From positions 1-26,593 of the forward strand of contig CAWBCR010000007.1 of NCBI GenBank assembly GCA_963787375.1: 26,593 nucleotides of DNA, in the 5' to 3' direction. Below the pieces are notes generated by a model. It ran no database searches, was not told the DNA's origin, and saw only the letters and a list, made by a program, of their open reading frames with translations. The stretch is from CAWBCR01 sp963787375. GTDB taxonomy: Bacteria; Chloroflexota; Anaerolineae; Aggregatilineales; UBA3940. This document shows positions 26,561 through 26,593 of this stretch, one piece after another (position 1 is the stretch's first letter; the number at the start of each line of letters is the position of its first letter). The translations under genes and the position numbers were made by a program.

Positions 26561-26593
26561 ATGTTTCGCTGAAGATGGGTTGCTGCGCGAGTG

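Overview
The window is GC-rich DNA (about 68-70% by eye) whose genes look like those of a Chloroflexota bacterium, probably of the Anaerolineae. That placement is an inference. It rests on the gene content, on dispersed intergenic repeats built around CACCGCGAAG..GCGCAAAG and CCACAGATTTCACAGATGACACAGA-like units, on CCGG-rich palindromes, and on several genes whose -10 box lies exactly 6 nt before the start codon (a leaderless layout). No rRNA, tRNA or CRISPR array was seen.

Layout. 1-1342: an ArsR-type winged-helix regulator behind a clear promoter with a palindrome at the transcription start. 1343-1659: repeats. 1660-2637: a protein of two tandem DinB-like metal-site domains. 2797-8725: a plus-strand run of a YfhO-like membrane protein, an RmlC-like sugar epimerase, a DUF2723 glycosyltransferase-like membrane protein and a saccharopine-dehydrogenase-like oxidoreductase, which reads as a surface-glycan cassette. 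8780-9414 (minus): MntA/HepT toxin-antitoxin pair. 9454-11157 (minus): cytochrome P450 followed by a small cupin. 11331-11774 (minus): a zinc-ribbon plus LexA-type winged-helix regulator, divergent from an unknown gene (11868-12635) that is preceded by a leaderless 11-codon minigene overlapping its start. 12880-14464 (minus): CrtI-type FAD oxidoreductase with a terminator. 14729-17207 (minus): SRPBCC protein, an AT-richer SIR2-domain protein and a TIGR01777-type epimerase. 17830-19494: ABC-F ATPase with a long leader. 19713-23346: M20 peptidase, alpha/beta hydrolase and two paralogous ABC-2-like membrane proteins. 23380-23946 (minus): unknown. 24088-24258: a MITE-like element with 15-bp inverted ends. 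24331-26436: MoeA-PBP fusion carrying a repeat insertion. 26437-26593: palindromic repeats.

Eight genes contain single-base frame breaks (14 in total), mostly in short homopolymers, on either side of which the protein is well conserved. This looks like residual indel error of a long-read or metagenome assembly rather than decay. Coordinates of those genes are given as the restored full-length unit. The most interesting biology is the repeat inserted without loss of frame in the moeA-like gene, the leaderless coupled minigene next to the zinc-ribbon/LexA-like regulator, the compositionally foreign SIR2 gene, and the small inverted-repeat element at 24088-24258.
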